This document shows positions 1 through 4,768 of a DNA stretch of 10,624 nucleotides, piece after piece. A model generated the notes under the pieces. The model was not told the origin of the DNA. It did not search any database and was given only the letters and a program-made list of their open reading frames with translations. The DNA lies in contig JAFQKE010000042.1 in the NCBI GenBank assembly GCA_017397065.1, forward strand, positions 1 through 10,624, in the 5' to 3' direction. Within the stretch, counting starts at the first letter, position 1. Every line of letters begins with the position of its first letter. The stretch comes from Clostridia bacterium (GTDB lineage: Bacteria > Bacillota_A > Clostridia > Oscillospirales > Acutalibacteraceae). A program made the translations under genes and the position numbers.

Positions 1-87
1 CCCGGAAGACTACCGGGTTGATAGGCTGCATGTGTAAGCGTGGTGACACGTTCAGCTAGGCAGTACTAATAGACCGAGGGCTTAACC
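1..87 (+). rRNA. rrl: 23S ribosomal RNA, 3' end (partial)
   Basis: The stretch carries the conserved last helices of bacterial 23S rRNA, including GGTACTAAT-like 'cagtactaatagaccgag' and the closing 'ggcttaacc'. The gene starts before the window, so only the final ~87 nt are visible. The 3' end is placed by analogy with Bacillus 23S, which ends in GGGCTTAACC, and may be off by a few bases. The 5S gene follows on the same strand, as expected for the end of an rrn operon. Confidence 0.95.
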
Positions 88-202
88 TAAAGATTATGGT
101 TTTTACCTCATCATCAAACTTTGCTTTATTCAGTTTTCAGGGTACGAAAAAAACTAAATTTAGGTATTGTATTTCGGGGCAACCTGATGTATAATATACT
201 TA
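88..202 (+). other. 23S-5S internal spacer, no tRNA
   Basis: This is 115 nt of AT-rich spacer between 23S and 5S. It contains 'cagttttcagggtac', a spacer sequence style I associate with Clostridia rrn operons, where the flanks of 23S pair to form processing stems. No tRNA cloverleaf is visible. The only other recognisable content is a promoter-like pair just before the 5S gene, listed separately. Confidence 0.7.
167..195 (+). promoter_or_regulatory. possible extra promoter in front of 5S
   Basis: TTGTAT (167-172) and TATAAT (190-195) are separated by exactly 17 nt, a good sigma-A-type arrangement. The predicted start (~202) falls at the first base of 5S. This could give 5S its own transcription besides readthrough from the rrn promoters. 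It may also be chance in AT-rich spacer. Confidence 0.4.
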
Positions 203-318
<116 letters not shown>

Positions 319-319
319 A

Positions 320-436
320 CAAACTAAAATCCGTTCACGAAAGTGGGCGGATTTTTGTTTGTATTATTCATTTTTCATTATTCATCATTCACTATTCATT
401 AAATAAATAACGGATTTTAAATGAATAATGAATAAT
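320..436 (+). repeat. terminator-plus-ATTATTCAT repeat, copy 1
   Basis: This unit contains the rrn terminator, a run of ATTATTCAT words (363-371, 377-385), a 34-nt core (399-432) and ATGAATAAT words (421-429, 428-436). The last words are the reverse complement of the first, so the unit can fold back on itself. The 34-nt core is identical to 1130-1163 in copy 2, and the surrounding terminator is also shared. The two copies bracket the ribonuclease-remnant/inhibitor pair. Confidence 0.8.
326..357 (+). terminator. rrn operon Rho-independent terminator
   Basis: A 13-bp stem (326-338 with 343-355) closes on a GAAA tetraloop and runs into 'ttttg'. It sits 8 nt after 5S, so it ends the rrn transcript. 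A second copy with compensating stem changes lies at 1078-1110. Confidence 0.9.
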
Positions 437-482
437 ATTTTGCACTTAATTTTTCAATGTCGATGATGTCTAACGCTTCGCA
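437..482. other. short AT-rich intergenic stretch, nothing recognised
   Basis: Between the repeat and the promoter at 483 I see no gene, hairpin or motif. It forms part of the 286-nt gap from 5S to the next coding remnant, whose other contents are listed separately. Confidence 0.5.
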
Positions 483-511
483 TTGATTTTTAACCACCAA
501 TATATTATAAT
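483..511 (+). promoter_or_regulatory. sigma-A-type promoter of the ribonuclease/inhibitor pair
   Basis: TTGATT (483-488) and TATAAT (506-511) are separated by 17 nt. The expected start is near 518, giving a leader of about 90 nt that includes the 30-bp palindrome at 561-590. A second TATAAT at 558-563 has no convincing -35 box. Confidence 0.65.
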
Positions 512-560
512 AATCATAGCCATTTTAAATGGTGGGGGAATATAAATTAGCTTCTTATAT

Positions 561-590
561 AATAAAATTAAAGTTAACTTTAATTTTATT
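561..590. promoter_or_regulatory. perfect 30-bp palindrome, candidate operator or leader hairpin
   Basis: Bases 561-590 are a perfect palindrome centred on GTTAAC (573-578), with arms of A, T and one central G/C. It ends one base before TATTAAGGAG, the ribosome binding site of the following start codon (606). As DNA it could bind a dimeric repressor. As RNA it could form a hairpin beside the ribosome binding site. Confidence 0.6.
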
Positions 591-605
591 TATTAAGGAG
601 TATTT

Positions 606-721
606 ATGTTATCGAAAAAATATAAACAGGTAGACGAAATTCTTCAAGAATCCTTTGGTCAAACGATGGTTTGATATTTGTAACATATGACCATTACAAA
701 ACGTTTTATGAAATATTATAA
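606..721 (+). pseudogene. remnant of a barnase-type ribonuclease (toxin) gene
   Basis: An ATG at 606 with a fine AAGGAG site opens a 22-residue reading frame beginning MLSKKYKQVDEIL and stopping at 674. From 665, one frame over, the DNA reads DGLIFVTYDHYKTFYEIL and stops at 721. That matches the C-terminus of barnase (DWLIYKTTDHYQTFTKIR), including the DHY that carries the catalytic His102. The catalytic Glu73 and Arg83/Arg87 part is absent. The simplest reading is an internal out-of-frame deletion that removed most of the enzyme and left both ends. The stop codon at 719-721 abuts the ribosome binding site of the inhibitor gene, the usual spacing in such toxin/inhibitor pairs. Assigning the first 20 residues to the same ancestral gene is inference; the C-terminal match is direct but short. 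Confidence 0.7.
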
Positions 722-734
722 GGAGATTGACATA

Positions 735-1022
735 ATGAAGATAATAGAGTTGGATTTAAGTGGGTGTAAAACAGGATATGAGTTGCACGAAAGAATAAGA
801 GTTGCATTTGGTTTTCCTGAATGGTATGGAAAAAACTGGGATGCTTTTAATGATTTGTTATGTACAGATTGTGATGCAAATAAAGTAGTAATCAAAGGTG
901 AAAATACACTATCTAAAGAGTTTGAAAAAAGTTTAGATATGATGCACAGAGTATTTGAATTAAAAATAAAGTTTAATAAGAAATTAAAATTTGACGAGTT
1001 TTCTTATGAAATAATTTCATAG
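735..1022 (+). CDS. barstar-family ribonuclease inhibitor
   Basis: This 95-residue protein has the usual barstar length (~90). Residues 27-41 (FPEWYGKNWDAFNDL) match barstar LPEYYGENLDALWD. Trp30/Tyr31 align with barstar Tyr29/Tyr30, and Asp36 and Asp40 with Asp35 and Asp39; Asp39 plugs the barnase active site. The family acts in the cytoplasm by binding a barnase-type ribonuclease one to one. I chose the ATG at 735 because AAGGAG (720-725) lies 9 nt before it; the in-frame ATG at 687 has no such site and overlaps the ribonuclease tail. It follows the toxin remnant directly, so it is probably an orphan immunity gene that outlived its toxin. It could still protect against a related ribonuclease from neighbouring cells. 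Confidence 0.88.
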   Translation: MKIIELDLSGCKTGYELHERIRVAFGFPEWYGKNWDAFNDLLCTDCDANKVVIKGENTLSKEFEKSLDMMHRVFELKIKFNKKLKFDEFSYEIIS

Positions 1023-1069
1023 TTGAGTTTGTAAATTGTTGTGTATATTAAAGGTAACTTTCTGCCCAT

Positions 1070-1216
1070 GCCAAACGAAAATCCGTTCTCGTAAGAGGAC
1101 GGATTTTTGTTTGTATTATTCATCATTAATTAAATAAATAACGGATTTTAAATGAATAATGAAGCCTCTTTGCTAATGAAGTCGCTCACTATGTTCGCTG
1201 ATGAATAATGAATAAT
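1070..1216 (+). repeat. terminator-plus-ATTATTCAT repeat, copy 2
   Basis: Similarity to copy 1 begins near 'tgccaa' (1070), runs through the terminator and 'tttgtttgtattattcat', and includes the identical 34-nt core (1130-1163). Copy 2 then carries about 37 extra bases (1164-1200) before ATGAATAAT resumes at 1201-1209 and 1208-1216. The shared 'tgccaa' also ends the 5S gene in copy 1, which hints that copy 2 came from the tail of an rrn operon. Confidence 0.75.
1078..1110 (+). terminator. Rho-independent terminator of the inhibitor gene
   Basis: A 13-bp stem (1078-1090 with 1095-1107) with loop GTAA is followed by 'ttgttt'. It is the second copy of the rrn terminator. The stem tops differ (TTCAC/GTGGG in copy 1, TTCTC/GAGGA here) but pairing is kept in both. 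Confidence 0.88.
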
Positions 1217-1282
1217 GTTTTATCTCCACTATCAGTTGAGTCTGTAACTCAAATACTGTAATTAAACTCAAATTACCGTGTG

Positions 1283-1311
1283 TTGTTTTTTATATATGGC
1301 TATGTTATAAT
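1283..1311 (+). promoter_or_regulatory. promoter of the XRE-family regulator
   Basis: TTGTTT (1283-1288) and TATAAT (1306-1311) are separated by 17 nt, with TGT directly before the -10 (extended -10). The start is predicted near 1318, leaving a ~24-nt leader that carries the AGGAGG site. The rest of 1217-1341 shows nothing else. Confidence 0.7.
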
Positions 1312-1341
1312 TTAATCAGAAACAATCAGGAGGAAATATTT

Positions 1342-1713
1342 ATGAATGAATTAAAGGTTGGAGCAAGAATTGCAAAGCTCAGAAATGAAAATAATATCAC
1401 ACAGTTTGAACTTGCAGAAAAATTAGGAGTAACAGACCGAGCTGTTAGCAAATGGGAAACCGGCGGCGGTTTTCCGGATATTACCTTGTTACCACAGATT
1501 GCCGATATATTTAATGTTAATGTTGATTATTTGTTGAGAGGAAAACCCATTATAAAACAGAATTTTTATCTTGGTTGTGGTGGCCGTTGTGAGGATGATG
1601 TTAATAAAAACTATTTGGAAAATGGTTGGAGAATTGTTGATATGAAACTTTCCGGTGAGGGTGGCGACTGTACCTTAGCTGTTTTAATGGAAAAAGAAAT
1701 ATTTGAGGATTAA
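1342..1713 (+). CDS. XRE-family helix-turn-helix regulator with short C-terminal domain
   Basis: This 123-residue cytoplasmic DNA-binding protein has an XRE/Cro-C1 helix-turn-helix at residues 6-66: 'KLRNENNITQFELAEKLGV', then 'RAVSKWETGGGFPDITLLPQIADIFNVNVDYLL', the standard family signature. After it come a small Cys/Gly cluster (CGGRC, residues 79-83) and 'NYLENGWRIVDMKLSG...CTLAVLMEK' (90-118). That tail resembles the DUF4177-type ending (GW-hydrophobic, then AVL), which is my judgement by eye. AGGAGG (1328-1333) lies 8 nt before the ATG. It has its own promoter and shares a terminator with the convergent gene, so it is a one-gene unit. Its target is unknown; the 30-bp palindrome at 561-590 is a possible but untested one. 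Confidence 0.85.
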   Translation: MNELKVGARIAKLRNENNITQFELAEKLGVTDRAVSKWETGGGFPDITLLPQIADIFNVNVDYLLRGKPIIKQNFYLGCGGRCEDDVNKNYLENGWRIVDMKLSGEGGDCTLAVLMEKEIFED

Positions 1714-1753
1714 CAACAAGTAAAATTCAACTATAAATATTTAAATAGCCTAA

Positions 1754-1787
1754 AAACAACCCCCTTGCCGTGGCAAGGGGGCGTTTT
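1754..1787. terminator. bidirectional terminator between convergent genes
   Basis: CCCCCTTGCC (1760-1769) pairs with GGCAAGGGGG (1772-1781). TAAAAACAA lies on the left and CGTTTT on the right, so each strand reads a GC-rich hairpin followed by a T-rich tail. It ends the regulator at 1713 (plus) and the gene whose stop is at 1789 (minus). Confidence 0.9.
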
Positions 1788-1788
1788 G

Positions 1789-2388
1789 CTAACCTAAATG
1801 TCTGATGGTTTCTAACATATTAGAAATCATTTCGGCTGCTTGTTCGGATTCATAAAAGCCCGCTTCTCTTACAATACCGGAAAGCATTTCTAACGCTTTA
1901 ATTTTAATTGATTCTTCACGAGGCTTTAAATCATCATACATTTTCTCATAAAGAGCAATTAATTTTTGATTTGTTGCTTCACGACTCTCTATAACCTCGG
2001 CAATTGCTTCTGCCTGTTCAGCTCCGGCAACATCAGGCGTTGTACTATTTGTTTTCGGAACCATATTTCCTAATGCGGCTAACGCCATACCTATGTGGTC
2101 TGTTTGGTTTTGGATTTTTTCAATCTGTTCCAACACATAGTTGATTGTTAGCTTTTGGGGTTCTTCAATAGCGTTTTCAGCAGTCGTTTTATCAATTACT
2201 TTTTTATTTTCTGACATATTTTTGTCCTCCAATTTGGTATCTGGCGGACACGCAAGGCATATAATGTTTTCATCTATGAAGCGTGCCCTGCCATTTTTAA
2301 CAAGACCTTTTGCCCTTTTGGGGTAGGTCGCTTCATATTCATTTCCTTGTTCATCTACAACAATAATGTTTTTTTCTATGGGTATCAT
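1789..2388 (-). CDS. uncharacterised protein with N-terminal 'VDEQGNEY..YPKRAKGLVKNGRARFID' module
   Basis: I do not recognise a named family with confidence. From the chosen start the protein is 199 residues. Residues 1-50 form a compact module: IVVDEQGNEYEATYP, then basic KRAKGLVKNGRARF, then ICLACPP with two cysteines three apart. The layout is loosely like RRXRR-type segments (VLD.dGkpl...P.RARrLlkeGkA), a weak link. Residues ~60-199 are charged, mostly alpha-helical by composition, with EQIEKIQNQTDHI and RREESIKIKALEML-like coiled-coil stretches and no membrane segment. The frame stays open to a GTG at 2445, but the promoter predicts transcription starting about there, so I use the ATG at 2388. 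That start is preceded directly by AAGGGG, unusually close for a ribosome binding site. It is a single gene ending at the bidirectional terminator. Confidence 0.6.
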   Translation of the reverse strand: MIPIEKNIIVVDEQGNEYEATYPKRAKGLVKNGRARFIDENIICLACPPDTKLEDKNMSENKKVIDKTTAENAIEEPQKLTINYVLEQIEKIQNQTDHIGMALAALGNMVPKTNSTTPDVAGAEQAEAIAEVIESREATNQKLIALYEKMYDDLKPREESIKIKALEMLSGIVREAGFYESEQAAEMISNMLETIRHLG

Positions 2389-2451
2389 CCCCTTATTGTA
2401 AATAAAGTGAAACTGTTTTTTGTTATGGGTGCCGTCCCCGTTCACAAGTAA

Positions 2452-2480
2452 AGTATAGCATATATATATTTAAATTTCAA
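2452..2480 (-). promoter_or_regulatory. promoter of the 1789-2388 gene
   Basis: Read on the minus strand, TTGAAA (2480-2475) and TATACT (2457-2452) are 17 nt apart. The start is predicted near 2445, giving a ~57-nt leader before the ATG at 2388. Confidence 0.7.
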
Positions 2481-2508
2481 TATAAAATCATTCAAGCAAT
2501 AAAAAAAC

Positions 2509-2536
2509 TTGCATTAACAGATTAATGCTGTATAAT
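2509..2536 (+). promoter_or_regulatory. promoter with overlapping inverted repeat, for the 2584 hydrolase
   Basis: TTGCAT (2509-2514) and TATAAT (2531-2536) are 16 nt apart, about 48 nt before the hydrolase start codon. Overlapping the -35 and spacer is an inverted repeat GCATTAA-CAGA-TTAATGC (2511-2528, 7-bp arms). Its position fits a repressor site, though no cognate repressor is identified. Confidence 0.6.
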
Positions 2537-2583
2537 TATTTATATAATATTAACTATAATTTTAAAATGAAAGGTCGCTAAAA

Positions 2584-3399
2584 ATGTACAATCCAAATTC
2601 TTTAGATACTTTATGCGCCGCTCTGTGCTATGCAATGGGAATTACACCGCCCGAAGGCTCCGCCACCGCTAACGAGGACTTATGCCAATATATTGATGAA
2701 GCTCTGGCGGGGGAGAAGTGTGACAGAATTTTTATGTACAATCCCGATGCCGTTGCTCAATGGATTTTTGAAAAATATCCTCAGCTTTTTGAGGGAACAA
2801 CAGAGCGTACAGATATTAAAATCCCTCTCTGTTCGGTTCTGCCCAGCGTTACCCCTGTTTGCTTTGGCACTATGTACACGGGCATTCAGCCTTCGGTTCA
2901 CGGTATTCAAAAATATGAAAAGCCTGTAATTTCGGTCGATACTATTTTTGATGCCCTTATCCGCGCGGGCAAAAAGCCTGTTATACTGTCTTACGGTAAT
3001 TCCAGCCTTTCCAAAATATATTTAGAGCGTGATATGGACTACTTTATTTTTGATACTTTGGATGAGGTCAATGCCAAAGCCGCAGAGTTTATTGTAAAAG
3101 ACGAATATGATTTTTATGTAGTTTACAATGGTAATTATGACGGCATAATGCATAAATTCGGTCCCGAGAGTATAGAAGCATTGGCAGAACTAAGAGCCAA
3201 CACCCGAACCTACAATATTTTTGATTCCCTTATAAGGGAACATTGGAAAAATCATAATACACTGGTTGGCTTTGCAATGGATCACGGCTGCCACGAAATT
3301 GACGGTGGCTGCGGCTCCCACGGACTTGATATGGAAGAGGATTTAAATATCACCCATCTTTATAAGGTATATAAAAAGACCCGAAAATTTATTTTTTAA
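2584..3399 (+). CDS. alkaline-phosphatase-superfamily (nucleotide pyrophosphatase/phosphodiesterase-like) hydrolase
   Basis: This 271-residue protein has the metal-site order of the type I phosphodiesterase/nucleotide pyrophosphatase branch: Asp55 in YNPD, Thr90 in LPSVTP (expected nucleophile), Asp186 and His190 in YDGIMHKFGP, Asp233-His234 in MDHG, and His246 in GSHG. By family analogy, Asp55, Thr90, Asp233 and His234 would hold one metal and Asp186, His190 and His246 the other. The full set suggests an active enzyme cutting a phosphodiester, phosphomonoester or related ester; the substrate is not readable. There is no signal peptide or membrane anchor, so it is probably cytoplasmic, unlike many secreted relatives. 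The ATG at 2584 follows AAAGG (2570-2574). It has its own promoter and terminator. The family call is firm, the substrate open. Confidence 0.8.
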   Translation: MYNPNSLDTLCAALCYAMGITPPEGSATANEDLCQYIDEALAGEKCDRIFMYNPDAVAQWIFEKYPQLFEGTTERTDIKIPLCSVLPSVTPVCFGTMYTGIQPSVHGIQKYEKPVISVDTIFDALIRAGKKPVILSYGNSSLSKIYLERDMDYFIFDTLDEVNAKAAEFIVKDEYDFYVVYNGNYDGIMHKFGPESIEALAELRANTRTYNIFDSLIREHWKNHNTLVGFAMDHGCHEIDGGCGSHGLDMEEDLNITHLYKVYKKTRKFIF

Positions 3400-3425
3400 C
3401 CCACAAAAAACTGAATAAAAATTTG

Positions 3426-3466
3426 AAAATCTGCAATAAAAGTGCATTTTATTGCAGATTTTTGTG
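3426..3466 (+). terminator. strong hairpin terminator after the hydrolase
   Basis: A perfect 16-bp stem (3426-3441 with 3447-3462) with a 5-nt loop GTGCA ends in a T-rich tail. It starts 26 nt past the hydrolase stop codon. The A/T ends of the stem would let it work on the minus strand too. Confidence 0.85.
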
Positions 3467-3494
3467 TTTATAAATATATTGGATAGATAAATTG

Positions 3495-3653
3495 TTGTTT
3501 GAAAGGCGGAATGCCTTTCAAACGTGTAGGGACAGGCCTCCCGGACTGTCCGCAAAAAATCGCATAATTTAGCGGTTTTTTCACCTCATCCACCGCTGAC
3601 GCGGTCCCCCTTCCCCATCAAGGGGAAGGCTAATAAAAAACCGCAATTTACCG
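3495..3653. repeat. cluster of REP-like hairpins
   Basis: Five foldable units lie in a row: GTTTGAAAGGC/GCCTTTCAAAC (3497-3507 with 3513-3523); GGACAG/CTGTCC (3530-3535 with 3546-3551) within 'gtagggacaggcctcccgg'; AAAAAATCGC/GCGGTTTTTT (3554-3563 with 3572-3581); CCGC-TGAC-GCGG (3593-3604); and CCTTCCCC/GGGGAAGG (3609-3616 with 3622-3629). AAAAAACCGC (3635-3644) is the reverse complement of 3572-3581. It also starts a near-direct repeat of 3554-3574, so the last two hairpins are framed by repeats. The wording is like dispersed non-coding repeats seen between genes in gut Clostridia (my recollection, not a search). It is richer in GC than its surroundings. No protein is encoded. Confidence 0.65.
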
Positions 3654-3827
3654 CTCACTTTCCGCCACGGAACGAGGTTAGCAAAAACCAAAACCACCTT
3701 AAAATATAAATCTATGTGGCCGCGGAACGAAATTCAGCCTGTCGCATAAAACCTGTTCGGAATTGGATGAAACGTCACACGTTTCAAACTACAATTTATC
3801 GGGGGAAGATTTATTACAATCCCAATT
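3654..3827. other. gene-free stretch with a small duplicated segment and a palindrome
   Basis: CCACGGAACGAGGTTAGC (3665-3682) and CCGCGGAACGAAATTCAGC (3720-3738) are diverged copies of one sequence. TGAAACGT-CAC-ACGTTTCA (3768-3786) is a perfect inverted repeat lying ~40 nt past the end of the minus-strand AraC gene. It has no T tract, so it is not a standard terminator. I see no convincing gene. Confidence 0.45.
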
Positions 3828-4628
3828 TTATTTTTTTGCCATTTGGGCAATGTATTCCTTTGGCGAAACTCCCAATATGGATTTAAAGACTCTTGAAAAA
3901 TATAAAGGATCACTAAACCCACAAAGGAAAGCTATATTTTTAATTAAGGTTACCTGTTGTTCTATTAGAAAAACGGCGTGATTTAATCGTATGTTAGTAA
4001 GATAAGAGGAAAAGGTTGTACCCATATTTTCCCTAAAAATGCGTGAGATGTATTTACTGTTATACCCAAAATGCTTGGCTACAGTATCTAAATTAAGGGT
4101 GTTGTCCTTAAAGTTTTCTTCAATAAATAGTATTATCTCGTTTATTGTTCGCTGTTTTACGCCCAAATCCTTAGGGGACATCTCGCTAAGTGTATAAAGC
4201 AAAACGCTTTCGCTTATAAGATCAAGATTTTTCTTGTTTGCTTTTACTATAGAATTCTCCCAAAATGCGGCGAGTTTACTGTAGCCTTCATATGTGCAGT
4301 TAACGGGTGAGATTGAAAAGCGCGAAAACAATTCGTCAACTCTATATCCGTCAAAAGAGATATACATATATTTAATATTTTTGGTGTTATTTATTTTAAA
4401 AGGAATTTGTTTAAAGGAGAAAAAAACATCACCCTTAGCAAGACCAAATTTTTGTGTTTTGGTTATAAGCTCGCCCTCACCGTCTATAACAAAATAAATG
4501 GTGTAATAGTCTAATATTCTAAAATCAGAGAAATTTGCGGCTACTTGTTCATACACAAAATTGTAGGTGTTTATTCCATACTGTCTTTCAAAGCTTATAA
4601 ATTTACAAATATTTTTATCGATTTTCAT
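3828..4628 (-). CDS. AraC-family transcriptional regulator
   Basis: This is a 266-residue cytoplasmic regulator. Residues ~35-105 (DYYTIYFVIDGEGEL...GLAKGDVFFSF) look like the cupin-type effector-binding half. Residues ~162-263 hold the two helix-turn-helix motifs of AraC: 'LNLDTVAKHFGYNSKYISRIF' and 'IKNIAFLCGFSDPLYFSRVFK...GVSPKEYI', the second being the family signature. The frame extends 3 codons upstream to a GTG at 4637, but I choose the ATG at 4628, 6 nt after GGGTG, because the promoter predicts a start near 4638. It is divergent from the transporter/oxidoreductase operon. The shared gap has three repeats that fit its binding sites, one inside its own promoter, so it probably represses itself and activates the operon when a metabolite binds. 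Confidence 0.9.
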   Translation of the reverse strand: MKIDKNICKFISFERQYGINTYNFVYEQVAANFSDFRILDYYTIYFVIDGEGELITKTQKFGLAKGDVFFSFKQIPFKINNTKNIKYMYISFDGYRVDELFSRFSISPVNCTYEGYSKLAAFWENSIVKANKKNLDLISESVLLYTLSEMSPKDLGVKQRTINEIILFIEENFKDNTLNLDTVAKHFGYNSKYISRIFRENMGTTFSSYLTNIRLNHAVFLIEQQVTLIKNIAFLCGFSDPLYFSRVFKSILGVSPKEYIAQMAKK

Positions 4629-4644
4629 ATTTATCACCCAAAAT

Positions 4645-4673
4645 ATTATAGGCGAAAAATTCTATGTTTTCAA
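4645..4673 (-). promoter_or_regulatory. near-consensus promoter of the AraC-family gene
   Basis: On the minus strand TTGAAA (4673-4668) and TATAAT (4650-4645) are exactly 17 nt apart. The predicted start (~4638) leaves only ~10 nt of leader before the ATG. Operator copy 1 (4654-4669) fills the spacer, so a bound regulator would block RNA polymerase. Confidence 0.75.
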
Positions 4674-4720
4674 CACTAAAGTGGGAAAATTATATGTTTG
4701 TATAGAAAAAATCTATTTTA
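4654..4720 (+). promoter_or_regulatory. three direct repeats, candidate AraC-family operators
   Basis: GAAAAATTCTATGTTT (4654-4669), GGAAAATTATATGTTT (4684-4699) and GAAAAAATCTATTTTA (4705-4720) align without gaps. Copy 2 matches copy 1 at 14 of 16 positions; copy 3 differs from copy 1 mainly at one A/T change and the G of TATGT. Steps are 30 bp and 21 bp, near three and two helical turns, so all three face the same side. Direct, not inverted, repeats next to a -35 box are typical for AraC-family activators. Confidence 0.7.
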
Positions 4721-4744
4721 TTCTCTGCAATTAAGCATTATAAT
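4716..4744 (+). promoter_or_regulatory. activator-dependent promoter of the transporter operon
   Basis: TATAAT (4739-4744) is perfect, but at 17 nt upstream there is only TTTTAT (4716-4721), a poor -35. That -35 overlaps the end of operator copy 3. A good -10 with a weak -35 beside an activator site is what an AraC-activated promoter usually looks like. Confidence 0.6.
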
Positions 4745-4768
4745 CACTTTAGAAAGAAGGCGAACTGT

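Noticed and set aside
363..436. ATTATTCAT words as a CRISPR-like array
   Set aside because: Units are 9 nt, irregularly spaced and without distinct spacers; they form a fold-back repeat, not an array.
687..734. Longer start for the barstar protein at 687
   Set aside because: No ribosome binding site precedes 687. These bases encode the ribonuclease tail in another frame, and AAGGAG at 720-725 points to 735.
2141..2326. Hydrophobic 61-codon frame opposite the 1789-2388 gene
   Set aside because: It is the shadow of the minus-strand gene; no promoter or ribosome binding site serves it.
2389..2445. GTG start at 2445 for the minus-strand unknown protein
   Set aside because: The promoter predicts transcription starting at about that base, and no ribosome binding site precedes it. 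It is kept only as an alternative in the findings.
3495..3653. Hairpin cluster as an attenuator or riboswitch
   Set aside because: No gene follows on the plus strand, and the hairpins look like dispersed repeats rather than a conserved aptamer.
3768..3786. Palindrome TGAAACGTCACACGTTTCA as a catabolite-repression (cre) site
   Set aside because: The half-sites are 5 bp too far apart for the cre pattern and it lies past a gene end, not at a promoter.
3763..3981. 72-codon plus-strand frame over the end of the first AraC gene
   Set aside because: It overlaps the conserved second helix-turn-helix on the other strand and lacks a ribosome binding site.
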